The translations under genes were made by a program, and so were the position numbers. This document shows, in pieces, positions 8,172 to 15,845 of a stretch of 64,000 nucleotides of DNA; positions within the stretch are counted from its first letter, which is position 1; every line of letters starts with the position of its first letter. The DNA comes from SZUA-36 sp963774415 (GTDB lineage: Bacteria > Pseudomonadota > Gammaproteobacteria > Xanthomonadales > SZUA-36). The notes beneath the pieces are model-generated. The model saw only the letters and a list, made by a program, of their open reading frames with translations, was not told where the DNA came from and did not search any database. Location of the stretch: positions 62,001 to 126,000 of the forward strand of contig CAVZEU010000007.1 of assembly GCA_963774415.1 (NCBI GenBank). Reading direction: 5' to 3'.

Positions 8172-10613
8172 ATGAACGACACAACGGCGACTTGCACCGA
8201 CGAAGAGAACGCCTCGGGAACCTGTTTGACAGTCAAGTTTCTGATCGGCATTTGTTTGGTATCAGCGACACTTGCACCGCGGGTAGCGAGCGCGCAGCCA
8301 AACGATACGCAATCCAACCCCGGCGCCATCGAGGAGGTCGTGGTGACCGCCACGAAGCGGGGTATTCAAAAACTGGAGGATGTCCCCATTGCAATCCAGG
8401 CATTCACCAGTGATCAACTGTCCAAGATGCGGGTGCGGGATTTTGCCGATTTTGCACCATTCGTGTCCAGTCTTTCGTACCAGGACAACGGGCCGGGCGA
8501 CAAGGAATACATCATCCGCGGCGTCAACTCGACCGGCGCGTCGACGGTTGGCGTGTACTGGGATGAAGCCGTCATCACGGCGAACAATCCGAATGACGGC
8601 GGCGGGCGTAATGCCGATATCAAGCTCTTTGACATGGAGCGAATCGAGGTGCTCAAAGGACCTCAGGGGACGCTTTACGGAGCCAGTTCCATGAGCGGCA
8701 CAATCCGTTTCATCACCAACAAACCGGATCCAGGCAAATTTGATGCGAACCTGGCGGCGGAGTGGTCGGATACCGAGAAAGGCGGCAACAACTACACCGT
8801 TCACGGTATGGTCAACATTCCCCTTATGAAGGATGAACTGGCCATGCGTATGGTCGCCTGGACCGTTCAAAACGACGGCTTTATCGACCAATACGGGGTC
8901 GGGCTTGCCCCTGACAGTTTGGTGCCGAGAAACAACATCAACGAAGAAGACACCAAGGGAGGACGATTGACGCTTCGGTACACGCCAACTGACAGGTTTA
9001 ACCTGACAGTCGGCGTTGTCGCGCAAAAACTGCAAATGAGCGGCACCTCACGTTACACTCCGCCAGGTTACGAATCCTATTCGCACCCGCTGTTTCCGGC
9101 ACGGCCGGGCGGCGATCTCCTGAACACCGATCTGACCGTCAGTCCATGGGACGACGACCTGAAAATATACAGCGCGACGGGCGAGTATAAATTCGATCAC
9201 GGCAATCTTCTGTTAACCACAAATTATTATGATCGCGACATCGAGTTCACCTTCGATCAATCGGCGCTGATATTCTTCTTTGACCAGTTGTTTGCACCGG
9301 AACCGTTTAGTGGCCTGCCCAATGGAGTTGGCGGCGTTTCACCGTTTGTGCGGGACCTGGTTGAAACCACGACCCAACCTCAGGACCGCCAAGTCTGGTC
9401 CACCGAATTGCGCTATGCGTCCAATTTCGACGGACCACTGCAATTCGTCGCCGGCACGCTTATCGAACGGGAAGACCGCGATTTTGCAATCAAAGTCACG
9501 ACCGCGAACGAATTCGGCCGCCCGGAAGCGCCTTTCGACACCAGCACGGATTTTATCTTCGGCGCAGATGGTATCCCTTTCAGTGGCGACGAAGGGTCGC
9601 GCGTATTCGGTCTTGACCGTACGACCAAAATTGATCAGGAAGCGTTTTTCGGTGAAGTCAGTTTCGATGCCACGGACCGGCTGACCGCGTTGGTGGGCGC
9701 GCGTTATTTTCAATCGAAGCAACGATCGGAAGAAGTGCAAACCCAGATTTTCGGGTCTTTTCCAGGTATCCCCGTGCCGCCCCCTGAAGACCTGAAAAGC
9801 GACGACGACAAGCTGACCCTGAAATTCAACGTGACATGGCAAGCAACCGACGACGCCATGGTGTACTGGACGTCCGCAGAGGGTTTCCGCGTTGGCGGCC
9901 TGAACAATGGCACCATCACTTCGGTGATCCCGATCCCGACGTCGTATGGCCCGGATTCCCTGTGGAATCACGAGATTGGCACGAAAACGAGTTGGGCGGA
10001 TGGCCGGCTGAATATCAACGCCGCCGCCTACTTCATAGACTGGAAAGACATCCAGGTGGAAGCGGCCGATCCGCTTGGCGCGATCACGTACATCACCAAT
10101 GCCGGCAAGGCGGAAATCAAGGGCCTGGAGTTTGAACTTTTCGCCCGGCCTGTGCCGCAACTATATCTGCAATTCGTGGCATCCGTGCAGGACGCGAAAC
10201 TGACGGAATCTCAACCGACCAGTGACCCGTCACTGCCCGGTTATGATCCCAATGCGGGCATGAAGGGCTCCAAAATCCCGAATATCCCCAGGCAACAGGC
10301 TGCGGCATCGGCTTCGTACAACTGGCCGGTTTTCACTGACTGGAGAGCCACATTGCGAGCCGACGTCGTTTACCGCGGCTCAACCTGGACACAAGCCAAC
10401 CACGACAGCCCCTATGCCATCAGGCTCGACCCCTACACGTTGACCAACATCAATCTGGTCTTTGAAAGCAACAATTGGAGTGTGAGCCTATATGGCCGCA
10501 ACCTGTTCGACAAACGGGCTCAGATCGATGCGCTGGCGACGGCGGAGGATCCGGTGTCGTTCTTTACCGTGCGTCCAAGGACATTTGGTCTCGGGGTAAC
10601 GAGGCGATTCTAA
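8172..10613 (+). CDS. TonB-dependent outer membrane receptor
   Basis: 813 residues from the ATG at 8172, which has GGGAGC 8 nt upstream; an in-frame ATG at 8055 lies within the preceding gene and is rejected. After a signal peptide (LIGICLVSATLAPRVASA) comes the TonB box (EEVVVTATKR), a plug domain (VPIAIQAFTSDQL, YIIRGVNSTG, RIEVLKGPQGTLYGASSMSGTIRFITNKP) and a 22-strand barrel ending in the conserved terminal aromatic (GVTRRF). It belongs to the large FyuA/CirA-like group common in proteobacteria that feed on plant or steroid compounds. Substrate is unknown; the neighbouring SMP-30 protein suggests an organic ligand and not a siderophore. Confidence 0.93.
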   Translation: MNDTTATCTDEENASGTCLTVKFLIGICLVSATLAPRVASAQPNDTQSNPGAIEEVVVTATKRGIQKLEDVPIAIQAFTSDQLSKMRVRDFADFAPFVSSLSYQDNGPGDKEYIIRGVNSTGASTVGVYWDEAVITANNPNDGGGRNADIKLFDMERIEVLKGPQGTLYGASSMSGTIRFITNKPDPGKFDANLAAEWSDTEKGGNNYTVHGMVNIPLMKDELAMRMVAWTVQNDGFIDQYGVGLAPDSLVPRNNINEEDTKGGRLTLRYTPTDRFNLTVGVVAQKLQMSGTSRYTPPGYESYSHPLFPARPGGDLLNTDLTVSPWDDDLKIYSATGEYKFDHGNLLLTTNYYDRDIEFTFDQSALIFFFDQLFAPEPFSGLPNGVGGVSPFVRDLVETTTQPQDRQVWSTELRYASNFDGPLQFVAGTLIEREDRDFAIKVTTANEFGRPEAPFDTSTDFIFGADGIPFSGDEGSRVFGLDRTTKIDQEAFFGEVSFDATDRLTALVGARYFQSKQRSEEVQTQIFGSFPGIPVPPPEDLKSDDDKLTLKFNVTWQATDDAMVYWTSAEGFRVGGLNNGTITSVIPIPTSYGPDSLWNHEIGTKTSWADGRLNINAAAYFIDWKDIQVEAADPLGAITYITNAGKAEIKGLEFELFARPVPQLYLQFVASVQDAKLTESQPTSDPSLPGYDPNAGMKGSKIPNIPRQQAAASASYNWPVFTDWRATLRADVVYRGSTWTQANHDSPYAIRLDPYTLTNINLVFESNNWSVSLYGRNLFDKRAQIDALATAEDPVSFFTVRPRTFGLGVTRRF

Positions 10614-10754
10614 AACCGGAGCGAAACAGGACGGTAATGTCGACCGGGCGGTTTTGGCCCGTATGGCCCCGACTGCGGGCCTCTGCTCAACATGATGTTG
10701 AGGGTGGTCTGATAGTCTCCATGCGTGATTTTTGTCCGTACTTTTCGCCTGCAT

Positions 10755-11807
10755 TCATCGCCGACACAGAACAGCAGGCAGGGCATAGTCCTCGATAAGC
10801 CGGATCGTCTCCTGGTGCATACCGCGCGTGTTGTAGCGCGTGCGTGTTACTACGATGGCTGAATTCAGATCACGGAACATTACGACCGCATTGCCGCCAT
10901 TGCCGGCCATATACCAGCCTTCGACAGCACCGCAGCGCGTCTTCCATTCACGCCGCCAGAAAAGATAACCGTAGGCCTGGTCTTCGTTCACCTGCTTGTG
11001 AATCGTCAAGGCATCATCCACGAACGCCGCCGGAACGACCTGCTGGCGATCCCAAACACCATCATGCAGAACGAGTTCCGCGAGCTTTGCAAGGTCGCGC
11101 GATGTCAGTTCAAGCCCGCCACCGGTCATTGCCTCGCCGCTCGCCGAATAAAACCATTTGTGCTCGGATATCCCCAGTGGCTCGAGGATGCGCCGATCGA
11201 TATAACGGTCGACGGGCTCGCCAACAGCCTCTTGGATGACGCGGCCCAGAATGACCGTGCCCGCGGTGCAATAGCGCCATTTTCCGGCGTCGCTTGCCGC
11301 GGTTGGAAGGTCGGCGGCCCAACGTGCCCACTGCGCCTGCGGATACATATTTTCTTCGTTACCCGGGCTCTCCGGATCGCTGTCGTTGCAATCAAACGCT
11401 GACGACATCGTCAGGAGGTCGCGCAGCGTTATCGCACGCTTTGCAGGACTGTCATTCTTAAAAGGCGCAAGGTCACCGAGAAGGTCGAATGCACGCGCAT
11501 CAACCGACGCAATGGCACTATCGGCGATGGCGGCGCCGACGCCGAGTGCCGTGATCGATTTCGTAGCCGAGCGCGTATTGTTGAGAACTTTCGGTCCGCC
11601 ATCGCCGTAATAGTGTTCAAACACGGTTTGATCGTTGACGACAATGACAACGCTTGTCGTTTGTGGAAAGGCGCCTCGCTTCAGCGCGGCGTCCATCTCA
11701 CTGAGCGGCGAAGACTCTTGAGCACCGTTCGCCCGTGAGGCGCATCCACCGATCATAACGGACGTCCCTACCAGACCCGCTGCAAGAATGACAATACAAG
11801 TTCGCAT
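10755..11807 (-). CDS. lipoprotein serine hydrolase, class C beta-lactamase fold
   Basis: 350 residues. The N-terminus is a lipoprotein signal with lipobox IGGC (Cys near residue 22). The fold is that of penicillin-binding/beta-lactamase class C serine hydrolases: the catalytic SxxK is SATK (RSATKSITALG), the Tyr motif is YCTAGT where YxN is usual, and the third motif region is near GWYMAGNGGN. Such proteins are commonly esterases or D-aminopeptidases, not antibiotic resistance enzymes. It is convergent with the TonB receptor; the gap of 141 bp shows no clear terminator. It is divergent from the Lrp-type regulator, which may control it. Confidence 0.85.
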   Translation of the reverse strand: MRTCIVILAAGLVGTSVMIGGCASRANGAQESSPLSEMDAALKRGAFPQTTSVVIVVNDQTVFEHYYGDGGPKVLNNTRSATKSITALGVGAAIADSAIASVDARAFDLLGDLAPFKNDSPAKRAITLRDLLTMSSAFDCNDSDPESPGNEENMYPQAQWARWAADLPTAASDAGKWRYCTAGTVILGRVIQEAVGEPVDRYIDRRILEPLGISEHKWFYSASGEAMTGGGLELTSRDLAKLAELVLHDGVWDRQQVVPAAFVDDALTIHKQVNEDQAYGYLFWRREWKTRCGAVEGWYMAGNGGNAVVMFRDLNSAIVVTRTRYNTRGMHQETIRLIEDYALPAVLCRR

Positions 11808-11880
11808 ACTCCTGCCTCTTCACTACTTATCGCCACCATGTTATCAAAAGGGTGGAGATAATTTTGATATTAATCTCGCT

Positions 11881-11916
11881 ATAAATAGATGAATATCGTA
11901 TATTAAATCTATTTAT
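11881..11916. promoter_or_regulatory. probable operator of the Lrp-type regulator
   Basis: ATAAATAGAT (11881-11890) and ATCTATTTAT (11907-11916) form perfect 10-bp inverted arms, 26 bp centre to centre, immediately upstream of the Lrp-type start at 11932 in a very AT-rich divergent spacer (11808-11931). Lrp/AsnC proteins bind such AT-rich palindromes and usually autoregulate. No good Shine-Dalgarno precedes 11932. Confidence 0.6.
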
Positions 11917-11931
11917 GAGATTTTATTTATC

Positions 11932-12387
11932 ATGATAGACGAATTTGACGCGCAGATTCTCCGCCTTGTACAAGCTGATTGCCGACGATCGGCTGCCAGC
12001 CTCGCGGTGGACGTCGGACTCTCTCCTTCAGCGGTGCAAAAGCGCCTTACCCGGCTGCGCCAGGCCGGAATCATCGACCGCGAAGTGGCCATTCTTTCGC
12101 CCGGAGCCGCGGGCGGCTTCCTGCTGTTTTTGGTACACATCCAGCTGACGCGAACGAAAGCGAATTCGATCGATAAATTTCGAAATCTGATGATGCAGAC
12201 TGCGGAGGTAATGCAATGCTTCCATGTCACCGGCGAAAGCGATTTCGTGTTGCTCGTCGCCGTCCGAAGCATCGACGACTACGAGGCGTTCTCGAACCGC
12301 CTTTTCATCGAAGACCATCACGTCGCACGGTTTGAGACCAGTGTCGTTCTGCGGTCTGTGAAGTGTGGACTGGAATTGCCGCTCTGA
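11932..12387 (+). CDS. Lrp/AsnC family transcriptional regulator
   Basis: 151 residues, the normal family length. An N-terminal winged HTH (LVQADCRRSAASLAVDVGLSPSAVQKRLTRLRQAGII) is followed by the AsnC/RAM ligand domain with the typical VTGESDFVLLVAVRSIDDYEAF and a closing TSVVLRSVKCGLELPL. The RAM domain normally binds an amino acid. It is transcribed away from the serine hydrolase gene, with an AT-rich palindrome between them. Confidence 0.93.
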   Translation: MIDEFDAQILRLVQADCRRSAASLAVDVGLSPSAVQKRLTRLRQAGIIDREVAILSPGAAGGFLLFLVHIQLTRTKANSIDKFRNLMMQTAEVMQCFHVTGESDFVLLVAVRSIDDYEAFSNRLFIEDHHVARFETSVVLRSVKCGLELPL

Positions 12388-12447
12388 ATGCCCCCACAGG
12401 CCATGGTGTCAGCAATATATGAACCAGATGAGCGGCCGAGACGGCCA

Positions 12448-12732
12448 TCAGAACCGGATTGAAAATTCTCCGTACGATTCGGCGTGGCCAAGTGCTTCGC
12501 TCTCGACGTCCGTAACGCTGGCCATCGGCGGCCCCTCCCGGCTCCAACCGATCAGTGCCTCCACGCTGTCCGGGGCGCCCTGGGCGACGAATTCCACGCG
12601 GCCGTCAGGCAGATTTCTGACGAACCCGGTGAGATCCAGCGTGTTGGCCTTTTCCGCCAGTGAAGCGCGATAGAACACGCCCTGAACGCGCCCCGAAACG
12701 AAAACACGCAAGGTGACGGTTTCATTACTCAT
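12448..12732 (-). CDS. acyP: acylphosphatase
   Basis: 94 residues, the standard length. The signature VSGRVQGVFYRASLAEKA holds the phosphate-binding loop with the catalytic Arg, and GFVRNLPDGRVEFVAQG holds the catalytic Asn. It hydrolyses the carboxyl-phosphate bond of acyl phosphates in the cytosol. The gene stands alone, divergent from the MTH1187-type gene. Confidence 0.95.
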   Translation of the reverse strand: MSNETVTLRVFVSGRVQGVFYRASLAEKANTLDLTGFVRNLPDGRVEFVAQGAPDSVEALIGWSREGPPMASVTDVESEALGHAESYGEFSIRF

Positions 12733-12842
12733 ACATCATGCTCCCTTGGCTCGATGGCGACGGGGTTCAGGGTAAAATTATCCGGCAATGTTACTCTGAG
12801 ACCAATGGTCGAATTAAGCATTTTCACGGAGAACCGGGAAAC

Positions 12843-13175
12843 ATGAAAGTCATCGTCGATCTGTGCGTGGTGCCGCTGGGCGTCGGTCTGTCGGTTTCGA
12901 AATATGTGGCAGCCTGTGAATCAATCATCGAGCAAGCCGGCCTGAAATCGATGCTGCACGCCTACGGCACCAATATCGAGGGCGAGTGGGACGAGGTGTT
13001 CGCGGTGGTGAAAAAATGTCACGAAACGATCCACGAAATGGGCGCGCCGCGGATTTCGACGACGCTCAGGGTCGGCACGCGGACCGACCGCGAGCAGAGC
13101 ATGGAGGACAAACTCGACAGCGTAAACGCCAAGCTCGTCAAAGGGAAAGGCCCCACCGACGTGGGGCCATGCTGA
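12843..13175 (+). CDS. MTH1187 family thiamine-binding protein
   Basis: 110 residues from the ATG at 12843 (GGAGAACCGGG upstream). The ferredoxin-like fold of the PF01910 family is recognisable: DLCVVPLGVGLSVSKYVAACE at the N-terminus, HAYGTNIEGEWDEVFAVVKKCHE in the middle and GAPRISTTLRVGTRTDREQSMEDKL near the end. Family members bind thiamine or a related metabolite in tetramers; the role in vivo is uncertain. The last codons lie inside a perfect hairpin. Confidence 0.9.
   Translation: MKVIVDLCVVPLGVGLSVSKYVAACESIIEQAGLKSMLHAYGTNIEGEWDEVFAVVKKCHETIHEMGAPRISTTLRVGTRTDREQSMEDKLDSVNAKLVKGKGPTDVGPC
13149..13168 (+). terminator. hairpin at the end of the MTH1187 gene
   Basis: GGCCCCAC-CGAC-GTGGGGCC is a perfect 8-bp stem with a four-base loop, overlapping the last codons of the MTH1187-type gene and 24 bp before the convergent exported-protein gene ends. 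There is no T tract, so it may be a weak or factor-assisted bidirectional terminator. Confidence 0.45.
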
Positions 13176-13191
13176 CAAATGTGATTGTGGC

Positions 13192-13782
13192 TTAACTGTC
13201 TGGCGTGGAACAGGCCACCGTCGCCTCGCCACTTCCTACCACGGGATCCGCATTTTTTGTAATAAATGCAACATTGTCTATCAGGAATACATCATGCATC
13301 GATTCATCCGTGGTGAACCAACCGAAGCCATATGGAATTCCACCAAGGCCGGCAGTGCCCTGGATTGGCGGCAATATCGACGCAATTCCTGCTTCCGAAT
13401 CAATGGATTCAAACAAATGTCGCATTTCCCTGGCGGTCGCTATCCTGGCGTCATTACCAAATTGTTGTTTGCAGTAAACCTGCCCGAGTGTGTACAGCTG
13501 TTGTCGAACAACCACGTGATCGGTGTCGGTATAACCGGCAAAACTGTAGGCTGGCGGTGAATTCGTGACGTTGACCTTGATGGGCGTGCTGTCGTCGACA
13601 ACGACGCTGGGCATGCTCGAGACATCGACGCTGGGCGTGCCGGTCACGGCAACGTTCTGCGTGGCCGGGAAATTGAGGACTTCGACCTGGGTGGGGTTGT
13701 CAGTACCGCCTTTCGCCAGAACTGGGCTGGAAAAGGCAAAGGCGGCACAACAGACCGCCAACATGGAAGGTTGTAATTTCAT
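13192..13782 (-). CDS. exported protein of unknown function
   Basis: 196 residues from the ATG at 13782, which has a strong AAGGAG 6 nt upstream. It has a signal peptide (MLAVCCAAFAFSSPVLA) and a mature start KGGTDNPTQVEV. A short Val-rich section (QNVAVTGTPSVDVSSMPSVVV) is followed by a region of about 110 residues with two cysteines (YCKQQF and VACSTP) that could pair. I recognise no family. The first 45 mature residues resemble those of the exported protein at 25779-26351 (KG..D.P..VE, then V.V.GT.SV), suggesting a small paralogous group. Convergent with the MTH1187 gene. Confidence 0.65.
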   Translation of the reverse strand: MKLQPSMLAVCCAAFAFSSPVLAKGGTDNPTQVEVLNFPATQNVAVTGTPSVDVSSMPSVVVDDSTPIKVNVTNSPPAYSFAGYTDTDHVVVRQQLYTLGQVYCKQQFGNDARIATAREMRHLFESIDSEAGIASILPPIQGTAGLGGIPYGFGWFTTDESMHDVFLIDNVAFITKNADPVVGSGEATVACSTPDS

Positions 13783-14347
13783 TTGAATCTCCTTGCGGGA
13801 CATGTAACGCCCGCTTCTGGTCAAAACAGCTGGACGAGGCCAGAAAGCATCATTCACACGCCCTCGCGCCCCTATTCACACAATCGGAAACCGGCAGAGA
13901 AATGGGCCAATTCCATTCAGGAGTGGAAAGGGACTGGCCACACTCGGTGGGAACGGGATGGTCTTTCCTGCGTCATGTCTCCGCAAACCGGGCACTTAAA
14001 ATGAAACATGAGGAAATGGGGCCGGCGATTGGCAACACAGGGGCGGAATGGCAATCGCCGACCCATGCTTCGACCCACGCCCGGTCAGCTCCTATAATTG
14101 GCCCATCCAGGGACCCGCCAGTCGAGAGTCGCAGACGAGGACGGATTCAGCAGGGGATGCGGAACTGCTGCGATCCCCGCATAGTTGCGGGACACGAACT
14201 TCACCCGCTAACTGAGGCAGCCCCATAGCGCGATAGCCCCGAGCAGCATTGGCAATGACGGCGCCGCCCGCGTACAGACAGCAATTCTCCTGTACCAGCG
14301 TTGCCGTTTCTTGGGCTCGGAACCGGGCCGAAAATGCCCCGTACGGT
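13783..14347. other. 565-bp gap without a recognisable gene
   Basis: Only short, unlike frames are present. One structural item is visible: CGGCGATTG (14023-14031) with CAATCGCCG (14052-14060), a 9-bp inverted repeat around 20 bases. The stretch 14092-14347 directly downstream of the DMT transporter has no T-rich terminator. Confidence 0.4.
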
Positions 14348-15232
14348 TCATCGGCGCTCAACGCTTCGATATCCGCGTCCGGGCAACCGCCTCGCCGAGG
14401 CCAGCCACAGAGCCAGCAACAGCAACGCCGCACCGCCCGTCAGTCGCGGGATATCGGTATCCTGGTTCCAGATCAACAGATTGACGAGCAGGCCTGCAGG
14501 GATCAACGCATTGTTCATGATGGCCAGTTGGCCGCTGCTGACCCGTGTGGCACCGAGGTTCCAGAAAAAATACCCGAGGCCTGAGGCCACCACACCCAAC
14601 CACAGCAATATCCCCCACTGGAGATCGGTAGTCGGGTAGCGGTCAGACCCCAGCAGGGCCCAGACGGGCAGCACCAGCACCAGGGCGCCGACATAAAACC
14701 AGCCGAAAGCCTGATGCTGAACGATGGGCTCAGGAGACGGCCAGGTTTCGATCAGACGCTTGTAGAATACCTGGCCCACCGCAAAGCAAAGGTTTGAGCC
14801 CTGCACCACCAGGAACCCGAGCCAGAAGTCACTGCTCAAGTGGTTGTAGCGCATGACGGCTGCACCGAAAATCGCCAGCCCGGCGCTGAGCAGGTAGACA
14901 GGATGAAAACGGCCGGCCAGCAAGTCATAAACGAGGGTGACATATACCGGGGTAAAAATCGTAAAAATCAGCACTTCCGGTACGCTTAACAAGAGGAAGG
15001 ACCGATAATAGAAAAGATACATCAAGCCCAACTGGATCGCGCCGATGGCCATCAGCCGCAGGGCCAGTGCCGGCGCAATCGGTTTACGGACGATCAACGG
15101 CAGAAATACCAGAACGGCGAGCACAATTCGCGTCAGTACGGCAAAATAGCTGTCCACCTGGCCGGCCAGATAAACGCCGATCAGGCTAAAGGAAAACGCC
15201 CAAAGTATCGTTACACCCCAGAGTACCGGCAT
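14348..15232 (-). CDS. DMT superfamily (EamA) transporter
   Basis: 294 residues from the ATG at 15232; an upstream TTG at 15259 is possible but weaker. There are ten hydrophobic helices in two EamA repeats (for example GVTILWAFSFSLIGVYLAG at the start and LWLGVVASGLGYFFWNLGATRVSSGQLAIMNN in repeat two). Family members export metabolites such as amino acids or purines; carboxylate or YdcZ-like specificity cannot be read. The Arg-rich tail after the last helix (SARRLPGRGYRSVERR) is slightly longer than usual. Divergent from and nearly abutting the DUF6314-like gene. Confidence 0.9.
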   Translation of the reverse strand: MPVLWGVTILWAFSFSLIGVYLAGQVDSYFAVLTRIVLAVLVFLPLIVRKPIAPALALRLMAIGAIQLGLMYLFYYRSFLLLSVPEVLIFTIFTPVYVTLVYDLLAGRFHPVYLLSAGLAIFGAAVMRYNHLSSDFWLGFLVVQGSNLCFAVGQVFYKRLIETWPSPEPIVQHQAFGWFYVGALVLVLPVWALLGSDRYPTTDLQWGILLWLGVVASGLGYFFWNLGATRVSSGQLAIMNNALIPAGLLVNLLIWNQDTDIPRLTGGAALLLLALWLASARRLPGRGYRSVERR

Positions 15233-15243
15233 AAACGGAAACC

Positions 15244-15771
15244 ATGAATTCAGAATCAAAGCGCAGCTTGCAGCAAACGGGCGGCAGAATCCAGCGACTC
15301 TGGCGGCGCCTCGGCTCTGTTGCGGCGTTCACCTGTACCTCGGAACCTGGACCGGCATCGAAAACCGACTGGCATGGGCACGGTTGGGGCAGCGTGGAAC
15401 TGATCAAACGCGGCGATAGTGAACTGCACTTTCTCGAGCGCGGTACGTTTCAAGTCGAGGGTTCGGACCCGGTAGAGATGTATAACACCTTCATCTGGCA
15501 TCGGCGCAGCACGGGACTTCGCCTTTCCCACGGCCGCCACGGAGAACCCGTGTTCCTCTTCGACCTGGAGGCCGCCGGTGCTGGCACCTGGAAAAGCGCG
15601 GAAGCACACACTTGCGTGGATGACCTGTATTTCGGGGCGTTGACTGAAACGGCGATGGGCTTCGATCTCGAATGGACCATTACCGGGCCGAAAAAGGACG
15701 AGCACCTCCACTACCGTTATTTTTCCGAAAGCGGCGTTGGGCCAAAACCGGAGGGCGGAGCAAATCTCTGA
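15244..15771 (+). CDS. DUF6314 family protein
   Basis: 175 residues. The pattern WHGHGWGSVELI, then LHFLERGTF, then TFIWHRRSTGLRLSHGRHGEPVFLFDL, then EAHTCVDDLYFGAL and a closing GPKKDEHLHYRYF matches the DUF6314 profile as I know it: a small lipocalin-like barrel of unknown function. Conserved His, Cys and Lys residues are all present. The start at 15244 is divergent from the DMT gene 11 bp away, so the two promoters must overlap the opposing genes or the start lies slightly downstream. Confidence 0.75.
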   Translation: MNSESKRSLQQTGGRIQRLWRRLGSVAAFTCTSEPGPASKTDWHGHGWGSVELIKRGDSELHFLERGTFQVEGSDPVEMYNTFIWHRRSTGLRLSHGRHGEPVFLFDLEAAGAGTWKSAEAHTCVDDLYFGALTETAMGFDLEWTITGPKKDEHLHYRYFSESGVGPKPEGGANL

Positions 15772-15845
15772 GGGCGTGCGGCTGCGAACGCCCGCAGCGA
15801 TCGATATGCCCGTATCGACGTTGGCGCTCGCGGTGCCGCCAACGG

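Noticed and set aside
14092..14433. 113-codon minus-strand frame beside the DMT transporter
   Set aside because: Checked as a possible frameshifted transporter end; residues do not continue a helix and the transporter already has ten helices.
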